A stretch of 64,000 bases of DNA from Synechococcus sp. AG-686-F08 (GCA_003210315.1 QCVQ01000003.1:1-64000); one strand, 5' to 3'. Shown: positions 51,759 through 61,575, counted from the first letter of the stretch. The notes: a model not told the origin generated them from the letters alone. A program made the numbers and translations.

Positions 51759-54176
51759 TCAGCTTTTTGCATCACTCGGCTTGGGATAAATCTCAAGCGT
51801 GACCTTATCGATCTGGCCGCCGTAGGCGCTATAGCGACGAGGTCCCACCGATTGAATTGTGACCGCAGAGCCACGGTCAAGACCGACATCAGCACCTTCA
51901 TCAATGGAGAAGCGCGATGCAATCGTCTTCTCCAAACGGCCCTCCGCGACCACATCGCCGTTAAGTTTCAATCGAACATCAGCACCTTTGCCGGTACCAC
52001 CACCGTCGTAGTCGAGCTCGAAACGAATCTCGGACTTACCAGACGGCAATGACTTATTGCTCGTGAACGTAAACAGCTCTCCCATGTAGTTGTAGGTGTA
52101 GGAGGGCTTTTTGTTTTCAACATAAAGCGACCAACCGCCAAATCGACCACCCTGCGAGAAGATCACGCCATCCTCATCGCCCCCTTTCACATCAACAAAA
52201 GCGGTCACACTATTCGACACGTTCTTCACATTGAGGATCGAGTCTTCGACCATGTTCCAGGCATAGGGATACAAATCCATGGAGGTTCGATCACCTAAAA
52301 GCGTTGGCCGCCCGGCAACAGAAGGTACAAGACGCTCGAGAAGACGATCATCCAGTGGCAACACCTGATTCTCAATCGCCTCCTCCATAAACTTCGCCTT
52401 CATGGCCTCAAGACGATCAGGATATTGCGCAGCAAGATCATTCGAAAGGCTGAAATCAACAGTGGTGTCATACAGCTGCCAACCATCATCTGCCGCGACC
52501 GTGTTCATTCTCTTCGGCGCCATCCAGGGATACATGATGGTTGTCCGCGCCATCCAACCATTGTGATAAATGCCGCGATTACCAATAATCTCGAAATACT
52601 GTGTGTTGTGCCTTTCTTTAGCGCCTGGATTATCGAATGTGTAAAGCAGGCTGGTTCCCTGCATTGGGATCTGCGGAATGCCATTAATCATGGTTGGCAT
52701 CGGCAGATTGGCCGCCTCAAGAATCGTGGGGGCCACATCATTCACATGCGAAAACTGAGTTCGAACACCACCACCTGTATTGATGCGTTTCGGCCAATGA
52801 ATCACTGTGCCATTGCGTGTTCCTCCGAAATCACCAGCAACCTGTTTGGAGAGAGCAAATGGCGAATTGAATGCGATTGCCCAGCCCATGTGATACATGG
52901 GATAAGTCGTCGGACCACCCCACTCATCAAGCTTGGCTTCCTGTTCGTCAGGCGTTTCTCCAACGCCATTGAGGTAATGGTTCCAATTCCAATGTCCACT
53001 TCGATCGCCTTCAACACTGGCGCCATTGTCACCAGTGATGTAGATCACCAATGTGTTGTCTAGCTCGCCAAGATCTTCGATCGCCTGGATCAAACGCCCG
53101 GCTTCGTAATCAGAGTGCTCAGTAAAGGCAGCAAAAACTTCTGCTTGACGGGCATAGATTCGCTTCTGCTGAGGCGTGAGGCTATCCCATTTGGGAATAC
53201 TGTCTGGCGCCTTGGCCATCTGAGTACCTTCGGGAACAATCCCTGCCTTAATTTGATTCTCGAGATTGCGCTCTCGAAGAACATCCCAGCCCTCATCAAA
53301 CTTGCCTTTGTATTTGGCAATCCACTCGGGACCGACATGATGCGGGGAGTGTGCACCAGCTGAGGAGTAATAGACAAAAAATGGCTTGTCAGGCTTGATT
53401 GACTTCTGTTGGCGAACCCAGCCGATCGCCTGATCGGTCATGTCTTCTGTGAAGTGATACCGATCTTTCTTCGGAGCATCAACAACGGTGACACCATCGT
53501 GAATGGTGGGTTCCCACATATTGTCTTCCGCACCAACAAAGCCGTAGAACTTTTCAAAGCCCTGGCGCGTTGGCCAACGGGTCTGAGGGCCGGCGGCAGT
53601 GGTCTCACGGCCTGGTGTTTCATGCCACTTCCCGAACGCCGCTGTGTTGTAGCCATTGAGCCTCAGAATTTCTGCAACTGGCACGGCATAATCCGGCACC
53701 ACGGTGGAATTGCCTGCATAACCCGTTGCAATCTCTGGGATCGATCCCGTATTGACCTTGTGGTGATTGCGTCCGGATTTCAACGCCGCCCGCGTCGGCG
53801 CACAGAGGGCTGTGGTGTGGAATTTGTTGTAGCGCAGGCCATTATTGGCAAGCTTTTCCGCCGTCGGCATGTTCACCGCACCGCCAAAGGCGGAGGGTGC
53901 TGCATAGCCCACATCATCAAGAAGAATGATCACCACGTTGGGGGCATCGGCTGGTGCCGTCACCTCCCACTGAGGAGGCAATGGCACCTCTGAAGGGAGA
54001 ACCTTGGTGACTTTTTCAGGCTTTGGCTCGGCAATCGGGAGCTTGGTTCGATTAAAAGCTGTCCTGGAATTTTGATTTGGTGCGGCTTGGGTGATCGATG
54101 CTGTTGAAAGAATCAAAACTCCTCCACCCAAAGCAACCTGTCGGGAGAGGCGAGTGAAACGGGATCGAACAGACAT
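51759..54176 (-). CDS. Formylglycine-dependent sulfatase 2 (exported)
   Basis: An 805-residue protein with a signal peptide (VALGGGVLILSTASITQAA), so it acts in the periplasm or outside. S1 arylsulfatase motifs are complete: VVIILLDDVG (Asp87, Asp88), Cys125 in CAPTRAALKSGRN (formylglycine site), AAFGKWHETPGRE and FVYYSSAGAHSPH. The C-terminal region (about 640-805) is a β-domain that parallels the one in sulfatase 1. The two sulfatases are related throughout their length. The adjacent FGE at 58327 would activate both. Confidence 0.93.
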   Translation of the reverse strand: MSVRSRFTRLSRQVALGGGVLILSTASITQAAPNQNSRTAFNRTKLPIAEPKPEKVTKVLPSEVPLPPQWEVTAPADAPNVVIILLDDVGYAAPSAFGGAVNMPTAEKLANNGLRYNKFHTTALCAPTRAALKSGRNHHKVNTGSIPEIATGYAGNSTVVPDYAVPVAEILRLNGYNTAAFGKWHETPGRETTAAGPQTRWPTRQGFEKFYGFVGAEDNMWEPTIHDGVTVVDAPKKDRYHFTEDMTDQAIGWVRQQKSIKPDKPFFVYYSSAGAHSPHHVGPEWIAKYKGKFDEGWDVLRERNLENQIKAGIVPEGTQMAKAPDSIPKWDSLTPQQKRIYARQAEVFAAFTEHSDYEAGRLIQAIEDLGELDNTLVIYITGDNGASVEGDRSGHWNWNHYLNGVGETPDEQEAKLDEWGGPTTYPMYHMGWAIAFNSPFALSKQVAGDFGGTRNGTVIHWPKRINTGGGVRTQFSHVNDVAPTILEAANLPMPTMINGIPQIPMQGTSLLYTFDNPGAKERHNTQYFEIIGNRGIYHNGWMARTTIMYPWMAPKRMNTVAADDGWQLYDTTVDFSLSNDLAAQYPDRLEAMKAKFMEEAIENQVLPLDDRLLERLVPSVAGRPTLLGDRTSMDLYPYAWNMVEDSILNVKNVSNSVTAFVDVKGGDEDGVIFSQGGRFGGWSLYVENKKPSYTYNYMGELFTFTSNKSLPSGKSEIRFELDYDGGGTGKGADVRLKLNGDVVAEGRLEKTIASRFSIDEGADVGLDRGSAVTIQSVGPRRYSAYGGQIDKVTLEIYPKPSDAKS

Positions 54177-54445
54177 GACGAAGGGGAATGAAATGGTTAG
54201 ATCAACTCAGTTGAATCTCTGAAACAGCTAGAAAACCGGCCAATCAAAATCCACCTGAATACAGGTTGGTCCCGTTAACTGGATGCGAAATCATCCACCC
54301 AACCCAGACACAACCTCCCTTAATCCACTGCGGACATAAGGGTTTTGGTGTGCTTTGTTTCTAGAGAAGATAGAGAGATGTTGGTCCAACGACCCACGCA
54401 AACTTGCACTAACAGGACCACCCTCTTGTTCCAAACTCAGGCCGT

Positions 54446-56005
54446 TCAGGACCTCAAGTTGATCGGATCAGGATCTGCATCCAGCCATCCCTTGCTGTCT
54501 CGGCACGACACCAATGGCGTTAGACGGATGGTTAAGGGGCGACCGCCGGCAACGTCGACACGCAAACCGCTGTAGCCATCGCGGGCCCCTGCATCAGTCC
54601 AGTTTCGCCCAATAAACAGCTCGCTCGTTGCCACCACCCTGGTCTTTCCATCCACTGTTTGTTCCGTGAGCTCAGCACCTTCCCGCCGCTGTGCTCGTAA
54701 TCCATAGCCACTGCCACCACAAATCACCCAGTTGATGTTGCTGTCTGCATGTCCAGTGTCATGGGTGCGAAGCACCTCCAGGCAATGGGCGTGCCCACTG
54801 AGCACAAGATCCACTGGGCGAGAGGTACCGAGTTCCTCCCCCAGGGCCTTCGAAACGGCATCGAAAACACCGCGCAATTGCCTGCGAATCGCATGCGTAT
54901 CAGCCTGGTTGCATTTTGTTTTCTCGGTGACATAGGCCGGGTGATGCATCGTCAAAATCCTGCCCCTGACCGCTGGATCGCGATGGGATGCGATTAGCCC
55001 CTCCTTGAGCCATTGCAGTTGTTCATGATCAACTAGTGCTGCTTGATTGGTCTGATTGATTTGCTTGATTTGACGTTGAAGATCGAAGCATTCCTCCTGG
55101 AGCGTTTCCAACGCATCAAACAGTTCATCCCGGTGGGTTTCATCAAGGTTGCTACTCGCCAATGTTTTGTAGAGAGTGGTTCGACGTTCTTCAAGACTGC
55201 GCAAATCTCCCCGCAGGTTGCGAAGATTATTTGTTGGTTTTTCGGGCGTAATCAGGGTGTTCGAATCGATCGCAAAAACATCAACACCAGCCTGTCGGAA
55301 ACGGAAATAACGATTGGGGAGGCGCGTGTTCACACCTGGCCTATATCGCAAACATCGCTTTCCATCCCAAACGGCGTCGTAATGCAACGCGAGATGGTCC
55401 ATCAGCCGGGCTGGGGGAATTTGATTTAGAACATCCAAAAACACACGGGCATAGGCCTCACCCTGCCGAGAGCCGCGCCAGCCTGCGTCGACATCATCAA
55501 ACCATTGCAAATAGCGGCGCAACGGAAGGGTGAGACCGGCAAGTAAGGCCACAGGCCATGAAAGGTCGTAGTAGTCGTGATTGCCAGGAACTGGCAAAAA
55601 TGGCTGATTAAAGACCAGACCTTCAGGGCTCATCATTTTCCAAGCATCGCCCTGATCAAGCCACTCCCGGTAAGGCCTGAGAAAATTGGCGCGGTACTGA
55701 TCTAAAGCGCCTACGAGGTAGACCACATCTCCGGTATGCAGCAGAAAAGCTGCATTCGCTTTATGGGGTAGTAGTCGTTCAGCAATCCGACGGGGAGGAC
55801 TCTGGAAGCGATGACGACCAGTACCACTATCGCCAAGAACCAAAAAGTGAAAGGCATCGTCGCTCCCAGGGTTGTCATTCCCCCGGTCAATCACGAGTCG
55901 GGTCTGATCAATCCCTGCGCGAATCAGTTCTGGATGGTTCCAGCGCACGCGAGCGGACATCTTGCTGATCTTCCGCTGGATGCTGGGATCACTGGCGAAG
56001 TTCAA
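54446..56005 (-). CDS. Metallophosphoesterase
   Basis: A 519-residue protein with all calcineurin-like motifs in order: VLGDSGTG, HTGDVVYLVG, VPGNHDYYDLS, MHHPAYV and LSGHAHCLEV. A coiled helical insert of about 70 residues (LEERRTTLYKTLASSN... QINQTNQAALVD) lies between the second and third motif groups. No signal peptide. The enzyme hydrolyses a phosphate ester; the substrate is unknown. Its ATG overlaps the stop of the lipid kinase gene by 4 bases, so the two are coupled. Confidence 0.85.
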   Translation of the reverse strand: MNFASDPSIQRKISKMSARVRWNHPELIRAGIDQTRLVIDRGNDNPGSDDAFHFLVLGDSGTGRHRFQSPPRRIAERLLPHKANAAFLLHTGDVVYLVGALDQYRANFLRPYREWLDQGDAWKMMSPEGLVFNQPFLPVPGNHDYYDLSWPVALLAGLTLPLRRYLQWFDDVDAGWRGSRQGEAYARVFLDVLNQIPPARLMDHLALHYDAVWDGKRCLRYRPGVNTRLPNRYFRFRQAGVDVFAIDSNTLITPEKPTNNLRNLRGDLRSLEERRTTLYKTLASSNLDETHRDELFDALETLQEECFDLQRQIKQINQTNQAALVDHEQLQWLKEGLIASHRDPAVRGRILTMHHPAYVTEKTKCNQADTHAIRRQLRGVFDAVSKALGEELGTSRPVDLVLSGHAHCLEVLRTHDTGHADSNINWVICGGSGYGLRAQRREGAELTEQTVDGKTRVVATSELFIGRNWTDAGARDGYSGLRVDVAGGRPLTIRLTPLVSCRDSKGWLDADPDPINLRS

Positions 56006-57318
56006 GATTTCAGTGGGATTGGAGCGACCACCTGCAGGGCTCCAGGATTCACACTCAAAGTAATCGTTTTCGCATCAAGAACTTCACCATCGATCACCAG
56101 TTTCTGAACATCATCCAGTTCAATTTGTAGTTCTTTGGTTCGGAAACAAGCAATGTTGTTGTTGTGGTTGGCGCTACTGCTACTGCTCATGATTGCTGAC
56201 CAAGCAAGACTTGAGAGCACAGAAAGCCCACTCATGCGGTCTTTCGGAGAAGCAACGATCACTTCGAGCAATCCATCATCCGGAATCACCTCTCCAAATC
56301 CCTGGGCCATCACGGATGTGGCTGGAGCGGCGTTGGCCATCGTGATCGCACTGGCATCAAGCCTGTATTCCTTTCCATCAATCTGCATTGTGGCGTGGAA
56401 AGGTTGTTGATCCACGAGCTGCCGTGCACCTGAAAAAATGTAGGCCATGGGTCCGAGAATGTTCTTTAATTCGCGGCTTGCTTTATCAACCATTCCCGCC
56501 TCAAAGCCGAGGCCAGCCAACAAGATCATCGGTCTGTTATTGCACAGAGCAACATCAACCCGACGAAGGTTGCCAAGGAGCAAATTGGTGCAAGCGGCCT
56601 TCAATCCCGTAGGAATTCCCAGCGCAACCGAGAAGGCATTGGCGGTGCCACGGGGAATGATGCCAAGGGGAATATTGCTGTTTTGAAGGGCGCTAGCAAC
56701 GGCACCAACCGTGCCATCGCCGCCCGAGGCAATGATGATCGAATCTCCTTCCCCTTCAGCATCGAAGGCATTGATCTCCTTGATCAAGTCCTTGGCTTGT
56801 TCCGCCGGATCTCGATCGGGTCGCGTCTTCCAAATCTGCAGCATGAACTGCGGTTCGAGATGGGCGCGGATTTCGGCCAGTTCCATTTCAGGATCTCCCT
56901 GACCGGAAACTGGATTAAAAATCAGATATCCCCGTCGACTCCTTTTAACGCCCTGCATCAGTGCAGATGCCGTGGCTGGATTCAGGGCGATGGGTAGGTC
57001 TTGGAGCAGTGCTGCACGAACCAACGGCTCAGACAGCACATCCCTGGCTTGACGTTCAGGTGGAGAGGGGAAGTGGATGAGTCCACTGATCTCACCGTTG
57101 AGGATCGTGGCGGCCATCGCAATGTCTCCGCCTTGGCGAATCGCCCGAGCCTTAACGATCGATAAGCCCTGCAAGGAATGTCGCTTAGCGAGCTCCTGCA
57201 GCACGTCTTCGGCGATGAAGAGTGAAAACCCAGATAGCAGTTGGGTGTTGTTGATGATCCACGTCCCAAGGGCTGGGCAGACGTCTAAATCAGCGTTCAG
57301 GACAAGGGTTGAGGGCAT
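56002..57318 (-). CDS. Methylglyoxal-synthase-like domain fused to a diacylglycerol/lipid kinase domain
   Basis: A 438-residue protein from ATG 57318 (MPSTLVLNADLDV); the longer TTG start at 57360 would place 14 codons inside a perfect 34-bp palindrome. Residues 1-115 look like methylglyoxal synthase (GGDIAMAATILNGEISGLIHFPSPP and ALNPATASALMQG, the NPATA motif). Residues about 125-440 are a YegS/LCB5 kinase: the ATP-binding GYLIFNPVSGQGDP, IIIASGGDGTVGAV and IPRGTANAFSVALGIP. The first domain lacks the full catalytic set as far as I can judge, so it may be regulatory. Confidence 0.82.
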   Translation of the reverse strand: MPSTLVLNADLDVCPALGTWIINNTQLLSGFSLFIAEDVLQELAKRHSLQGLSIVKARAIRQGGDIAMAATILNGEISGLIHFPSPPERQARDVLSEPLVRAALLQDLPIALNPATASALMQGVKRSRRGYLIFNPVSGQGDPEMELAEIRAHLEPQFMLQIWKTRPDRDPAEQAKDLIKEINAFDAEGEGDSIIIASGGDGTVGAVASALQNSNIPLGIIPRGTANAFSVALGIPTGLKAACTNLLLGNLRRVDVALCNNRPMILLAGLGFEAGMVDKASRELKNILGPMAYIFSGARQLVDQQPFHATMQIDGKEYRLDASAITMANAAPATSVMAQGFGEVIPDDGLLEVIVASPKDRMSGLSVLSSLAWSAIMSSSSSANHNNNIACFRTKELQIELDDVQKLVIDGEVLDAKTITLSVNPGALQVVAPIPLKS

Positions 57319-57343
57319 GGCTTGGTCATGGGGTAAGTCGTCA

Positions 57344-57377
57344 AGCCCTGAAGGAAGCAATTGCTTCCTTCAGGGCT
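57344..57377. terminator. Perfect 34-bp palindrome after the PAP2 gene
   Basis: AGCCCTGAAGGAAGCAA and its exact reverse complement TTGCTTCCTTCAGGGCT adjoin. It lies between the PAP2 gene and the kinase gene. No T-run follows on the minus strand, so it may be a terminator, an attenuator or a protein-binding site. Confidence 0.55.
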
Positions 57378-57378
57378 A

Positions 57379-58233
57379 TTAGGGACGCAACGCTTGTTGC
57401 TCGAGCTCGCAGTCGATGCCGTTTGCGTTTGGATTCAGTGCTTGTTGCGCCTTGACTTCTGCTGCTGCTGCTCGCAGATCAGCGCGAAAGACGGGGTTGG
57501 CCTGCAGTTGGGCCACGGTTGCTGAGCCCATCAACAGACCAGCCTGAACGTCGCTGTGCCAGTGCACATTGCAGACATTTCGGCTCTTGCCGTACTCCCT
57601 ACCCCTCTGGAGGATTTGATCCTGTCGATTCGGAACGATTTCACTGAGGATCAGAGCCCAGGCCCAACCCACTGAGGTATGGCCAGAGGGATAGGACCAA
57701 TCGGTGGTGAGTTCCACCTCATCATCAGGTGAGCAAATCGGCTGCTCATTTTTCAAAAACGGTCTTAGTCGCTGGTAATGCTCCTTCGCTTTGTAGGTCG
57801 CAAGCCCCGCATCGGTCAGTGTTCGTCGCAGGAGTGTGTAAAGCCTGGGGGTGTCCTCTTCGGAAATACGAATCCCCGACGCGCACGCAAAGATTCCTGC
57901 AGCTGCTGGGAAGTGAAGGTCGGCATCACGGGCCGCCAATTGCCAACGAGAACCTCCCTGCACAGCAAAAGTCGCCTGAGCAACGGCTTCATCCAGAGCA
58001 AAGGCTGCCGATCCTGGTGAGGGAGGCGGATCGACCAGTTTCAGGGAATCGGGCCGTGCATCTTGTGCCAGATATCCCTCTAGAAGACCACGTTTCAATT
58101 CCTTCAGAACGGGAGGGGATCCAACGTTGGATTCGCAGTGGGGTGCTGGTTCCGCAGCTTGAACAGGACCGCCAAGGGGGAGCCCCCCGCCAAGCAAAGC
58201 CAATATCAACAGACTGATTTCAAGCCGGGGCAT
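57379..58233 (-). CDS. Class A acid phosphatase (PAP2 family)
   Basis: A 284-residue protein with a signal peptide (LLILALLGGGLPLGGPVQAA), so it is periplasmic. The phosphatase signature is complete: KEHYQRLRPF (K-x6-RP), YPSGHTSVGW and SRNVCNVHWHSDVQAG (with the nucleophilic His). It cleaves phosphomonoesters or lipid phosphates. It precedes the lipid kinase and metallophosphoesterase genes on the same strand. Confidence 0.9.
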   Translation of the reverse strand: MPRLEISLLILALLGGGLPLGGPVQAAEPAPHCESNVGSPPVLKELKRGLLEGYLAQDARPDSLKLVDPPPSPGSAAFALDEAVAQATFAVQGGSRWQLAARDADLHFPAAAGIFACASGIRISEEDTPRLYTLLRRTLTDAGLATYKAKEHYQRLRPFLKNEQPICSPDDEVELTTDWSYPSGHTSVGWAWALILSEIVPNRQDQILQRGREYGKSRNVCNVHWHSDVQAGLLMGSATVAQLQANPVFRADLRAAAAEVKAQQALNPNANGIDCELEQQALRP

Positions 58234-58326
58234 CAGAGAACAAGAACTCCCTTAAGCGTTAGCAACTTGATTCGAGAGCAGCCATTGGAGCGTGTTAATT
58301 GAGCACGAATCAGATCAACTCACATC

Positions 58327-59175
58327 TCAGGCTGAATCAGCTGCACAACGGAATCCCATATGGCAGGTTGCTGTATCGGTCGTTTGTCCCATCAAAGCCG
58401 CTGGCCTAAAGCGATGGCAGTAGTTCTCAGCACAAAGGAAAGATCCACCTTTGATGATCCGACGCTCCTGCTCACCCTTAGGAACAGGAAACAATGTGGA
58501 GGTCCACTCCCAAACATTGCCGCACATGTCGACAAGACCGTAGCCATTAGCTGGGAACGATCCCACCGGAGACGTCCAGAACCATCCGTCCGTCTGTTCG
58601 TTTGTCCAAGGGAAAAGTCCTTGCCAGACATTGGCAAGCCACTGACCATCAGGAGTCATCTCCGCACCCCAGGCATAGTTCTGCTGAACCAGGCCGCCTC
58701 TGGCAGCAACCTCCCATTCATCAGCAGTCGGTAAACGTTTGCCAATCCATTGGGCAAAGGCAAGCGTGTCTTCGTAGGCGAGATGAACGACAGGGTGATC
58801 CATCATGTCGGCGATGGTGGAATCAGGTCCCTGGGGATGCCGCCAATCGGCTCCTTCAATCAAGGCCCACCAAGACATCGGTTGATTTCGATCAACCGAT
58901 GGAGGCGGCGGAATGAAGACCGCTGATTCTGGCTTTTGTTGATCAGGCGGCAGGTTTGGATATAGGACAGGATCGGGCGGCTTTTCTGAGACCGTGACAT
59001 ATCCAGTCTCAGAAACAAAACGGGCAAACTCGGCATTGGTAACGGGAGATTTGTCGATCCCGAAAGACTTGATTTGAATGGAACGAACAGGCGCTTCTTC
59101 AGGATAAAAAGAATCAGAGCCAACGATGTATTCACCTGACGGAATGATGATCATCTGATCATGTTGATGGTTCAT
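58327..59175 (-). CDS. Formylglycine-generating enzyme (sulfatase-modifying factor)
   Basis: A 282-residue cytosolic protein. The fold is shown by MIIIPSGEYIVGS, VTNAEFARFV, RLPTADEWEVAARGG and GLVDMCGNVWEWTS. The copper/active-site Cys pair is Cys248 and Cys253 in KGGSFLCAENYCHRFR, as in known aerobic FGEs, followed by GFRC at the end. It converts the sulfatase Cys to formylglycine. The nearby sulfatases (Cys92, Cys125) both carry the CxPxR target, so this enzyme very likely serves them. Confidence 0.93.
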   Translation of the reverse strand: MNHQHDQMIIIPSGEYIVGSDSFYPEEAPVRSIQIKSFGIDKSPVTNAEFARFVSETGYVTVSEKPPDPVLYPNLPPDQQKPESAVFIPPPPSVDRNQPMSWWALIEGADWRHPQGPDSTIADMMDHPVVHLAYEDTLAFAQWIGKRLPTADEWEVAARGGLVQQNYAWGAEMTPDGQWLANVWQGLFPWTNEQTDGWFWTSPVGSFPANGYGLVDMCGNVWEWTSTLFPVPKGEQERRIIKGGSFLCAENYCHRFRPAALMGQTTDTATCHMGFRCAADSA

Positions 59176-59324
59176 AGAAACAAGGAAACATTTTTAGTGA
59201 CTAAAAAAAGGCAGCGTCGTCAGAACCTACAAATCACCTAACCCTTCATACATGCCGCGAAGGGATGGACAAGCCAAGCATCATCCCTTTTAAACGCAAT
59301 AGAATGATCCGCACTCAAGCAAAT

Positions 59325-60338
59325 TCAACTACCTGTGGGGAAAAGGAATTGCATTTGAGCGCGAAATGTCCAATCTCCCATAAGAGTTTGTCCAGCAACT
59401 TCAGGTTTCACAGCATTGTAGTAAGCGCTAAGAGAAGCATTGATTGGCTGAGTGCCAACGACAAATACCCTGCCAAAACCGGCCCCAACAGGAACAGTCC
59501 AGCCTTTGTTATCAGGGGTATTCCAATCTGCCGTAATGATTGGAGAGCTCGTCAAATACCAACCCTTAGGAAGGTTGTAATTCAGAAAAGGTTGAATCAG
59601 CATTTTATTAACATCATTCTTCTTACCATCGCCAGCAAATGACCAAACATTATTAATCAAACCGCCAGCAACAACTTTTCCTTTCGTATAAACCAAAACA
59701 CCCGTTGGACCAGCACTCCACTGCCCGGAACTAAGCCTGCTGTCGGTGGCGGTTGGCAGCACCATGGTGGGGCCCACACCAACAGTGAAATTCCCTTTCA
59801 AGGTTGGCACAAAGAACACAGAAGGATTGACGTCTCCAAGTGCTTGGATCGAAGTACCACCAACCCAAGGCTGGGAGATCAAAGGAACAACAGTCCGTGT
59901 CACCAATGTCAAGCCATCGCTCACCTTGAAAGGAACGACAGGCTGCACATTGACAACATTTTGAGTCTGATTCCGCTTCGCTTTAGGGTCTAAAAGATTT
60001 GGTGCCCATTGCGTATTTGGAGTGCTGTTCCACTGAATAGGAAGGCTGATCAAGCTGGCAATCGGATTTTGTGCCGCCTTGGCCAATGATCCTTCCTCCT
60101 CGGCAACCGATTCGCCTGGGGTCACCGTGACCGGTTGATTATCCGTACCAGGAGGTTGACTATCTGCAGTGGCCTGAGCCAGCTCACTATGGACAAGTGG
60201 TGTGAAATCAAAATCAATGGGATCAGCCACCAGAAACTGAGCCTGGTCTTGCGCTTCAGCAACTGAAGGGGCCAGAAGGGCAGCACATCCAAGCAGCCAC
60301 GACAGGCCAACACATCCACCGAAACGCGAAGTCATCAA
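59325..60338 (-). CDS. Outer-membrane barrel-like transporter family protein
   Basis: A 337-residue protein with a signal peptide (LSWLLGCAALLAPSVAEA). After a low-complexity linker (TDSQPPGTDNQPVTV) comes a β-rich region with repeated GVGPTMVLPTAT-like strands and a C-terminus of alternating aromatic residues (TFRAQMQFLFPTGS). It resembles the small 'transporter' family of outer-membrane β-barrels often found beside DUF1254 proteins and sulfatases. Function unknown. Confidence 0.6.
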   Translation of the reverse strand: MMTSRFGGCVGLSWLLGCAALLAPSVAEAQDQAQFLVADPIDFDFTPLVHSELAQATADSQPPGTDNQPVTVTPGESVAEEEGSLAKAAQNPIASLISLPIQWNSTPNTQWAPNLLDPKAKRNQTQNVVNVQPVVPFKVSDGLTLVTRTVVPLISQPWVGGTSIQALGDVNPSVFFVPTLKGNFTVGVGPTMVLPTATDSRLSSGQWSAGPTGVLVYTKGKVVAGGLINNVWSFAGDGKKNDVNKMLIQPFLNYNLPKGWYLTSSPIITADWNTPDNKGWTVPVGAGFGRVFVVGTQPINASLSAYYNAVKPEVAGQTLMGDWTFRAQMQFLFPTGS

Positions 60339-60441
60339 TCTGATCTAAAAAACCAAGCGAGTTTTATTGCATCAAATTGATTCGCCAAGGGGATTCCACA
60401 AAAACCAGCACGAATGGGATCAGATTCAGCGGCAAGAACAA

Positions 60442-61554
60442 ATGGCCCCGCCTAAATTTCAGCGAATCTCAACTCCTCAAGTGACACGCTTTCTGCCCCT
60501 GGCTCTCATCGCAACACTGAGCACGTTGTGCGTTGAAGCGTCGATGAGACCAATGAATGCAGAAGAAATGACTGATAACAATGAAACTCAGATTGAGACT
60601 GACATAGCGGCAAACAGCGACAGTGAAATCAACCAGACCGAAGAGATAGCTCCCCTGGTACTCAGTCAAGCGAGTGATCAAGACACGCAACTCGAACAGG
60701 AAAAAGACGAGGAAGACAGCTGGCGTGTCTACCTCGATCTCTATGCCTTTTTGGTGCCAACCACTTACAGCTCAACAACCATCAACGGCAATAAAAACGA
60801 TGCCGCGCTTCCCCTCTCCGATGTGATCAACACCATCGACGAAGCGCTCACCTTTAAAGCCCAGGTTGAATATGGCCGATTGGGTTTTATGGCCGGGGTT
60901 TATCACGGGAGCCTATCCACGAGCGGATCCAAATCCTTTTTCAAGGAAACAACAAACCCTCTACGCAATCGACTAGGCCTTCCTTCCGCACTCAGACAGC
61001 GCACAATTCGTGTCAACGGAGATCTAGATGTCGACGTTGATGCCAATCAGACCATCGTGGATCTGGCATTCCGCTACCGAGCAGGCGCGATTCAGAAACC
61101 ACGGATGGAAAAGGGAAGCACCAGTTTCATTGGCCTGCTTGGAGCCCGAGTGATCGATGCCAACATCAACACCAGCTGGTCCGTTCGCAATGAGTCCACC
61201 GTTTCCGTGGAGGGGCGGGTCGTAAGCCGCGAGAACACTCGCGAACTCGAGAGAGCATCGAGTGAAAGCTTCGGCAACACCTGGGTGCAGCCGCTGATCG
61301 GTGCCTTCGGCACGTATGCCATCAGCGAAGACTGGCAAGCGTTTGCCTATCTCGACGCCGGCGGATTGGGTTTGAGCGGAGAGCAAGATCTGAGTGGCAC
61401 GGCGCAGGCGGGGATTGCCTATGCCTTGGGAAACTCAGCCCAAATCTCACTCTCTTACAAGTATTTCGGACTTGATTACGCCGGAGGCGGTGGCAATGCC
61501 TACAGCGTGGATCAAAGCGGCGTGAACTTAGGACTGCGCTGGTTGTTCGACTGA
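60442..61554 (+). CDS. Outer-membrane β-barrel protein
   Basis: A 370-residue protein from ATG 60442 (MAPPKFQRI), chosen over the upstream TTG at 60367 because a signal peptide follows (FLPLALIATLSTLCVEA). An acidic linker of about 60 residues (DIAANSDSEINQTEE, LEQEKDEED) precedes a barrel of alternating aromatic strands with ends such as ISLSYKYFGLDYAG and GVNLGLRWLFD. It is likely a porin-like or surface barrel. It is divergent from the 60338 gene; function unknown. Confidence 0.65.
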   Translation: MAPPKFQRISTPQVTRFLPLALIATLSTLCVEASMRPMNAEEMTDNNETQIETDIAANSDSEINQTEEIAPLVLSQASDQDTQLEQEKDEEDSWRVYLDLYAFLVPTTYSSTTINGNKNDAALPLSDVINTIDEALTFKAQVEYGRLGFMAGVYHGSLSTSGSKSFFKETTNPLRNRLGLPSALRQRTIRVNGDLDVDVDANQTIVDLAFRYRAGAIQKPRMEKGSTSFIGLLGARVIDANINTSWSVRNESTVSVEGRVVSRENTRELERASSESFGNTWVQPLIGAFGTYAISEDWQAFAYLDAGGLGLSGEQDLSGTAQAGIAYALGNSAQISLSYKYFGLDYAGGGGNAYSVDQSGVNLGLRWLFD

Positions 61555-61575
61555 TAGCAAGTGCGCTCTTGCCGT

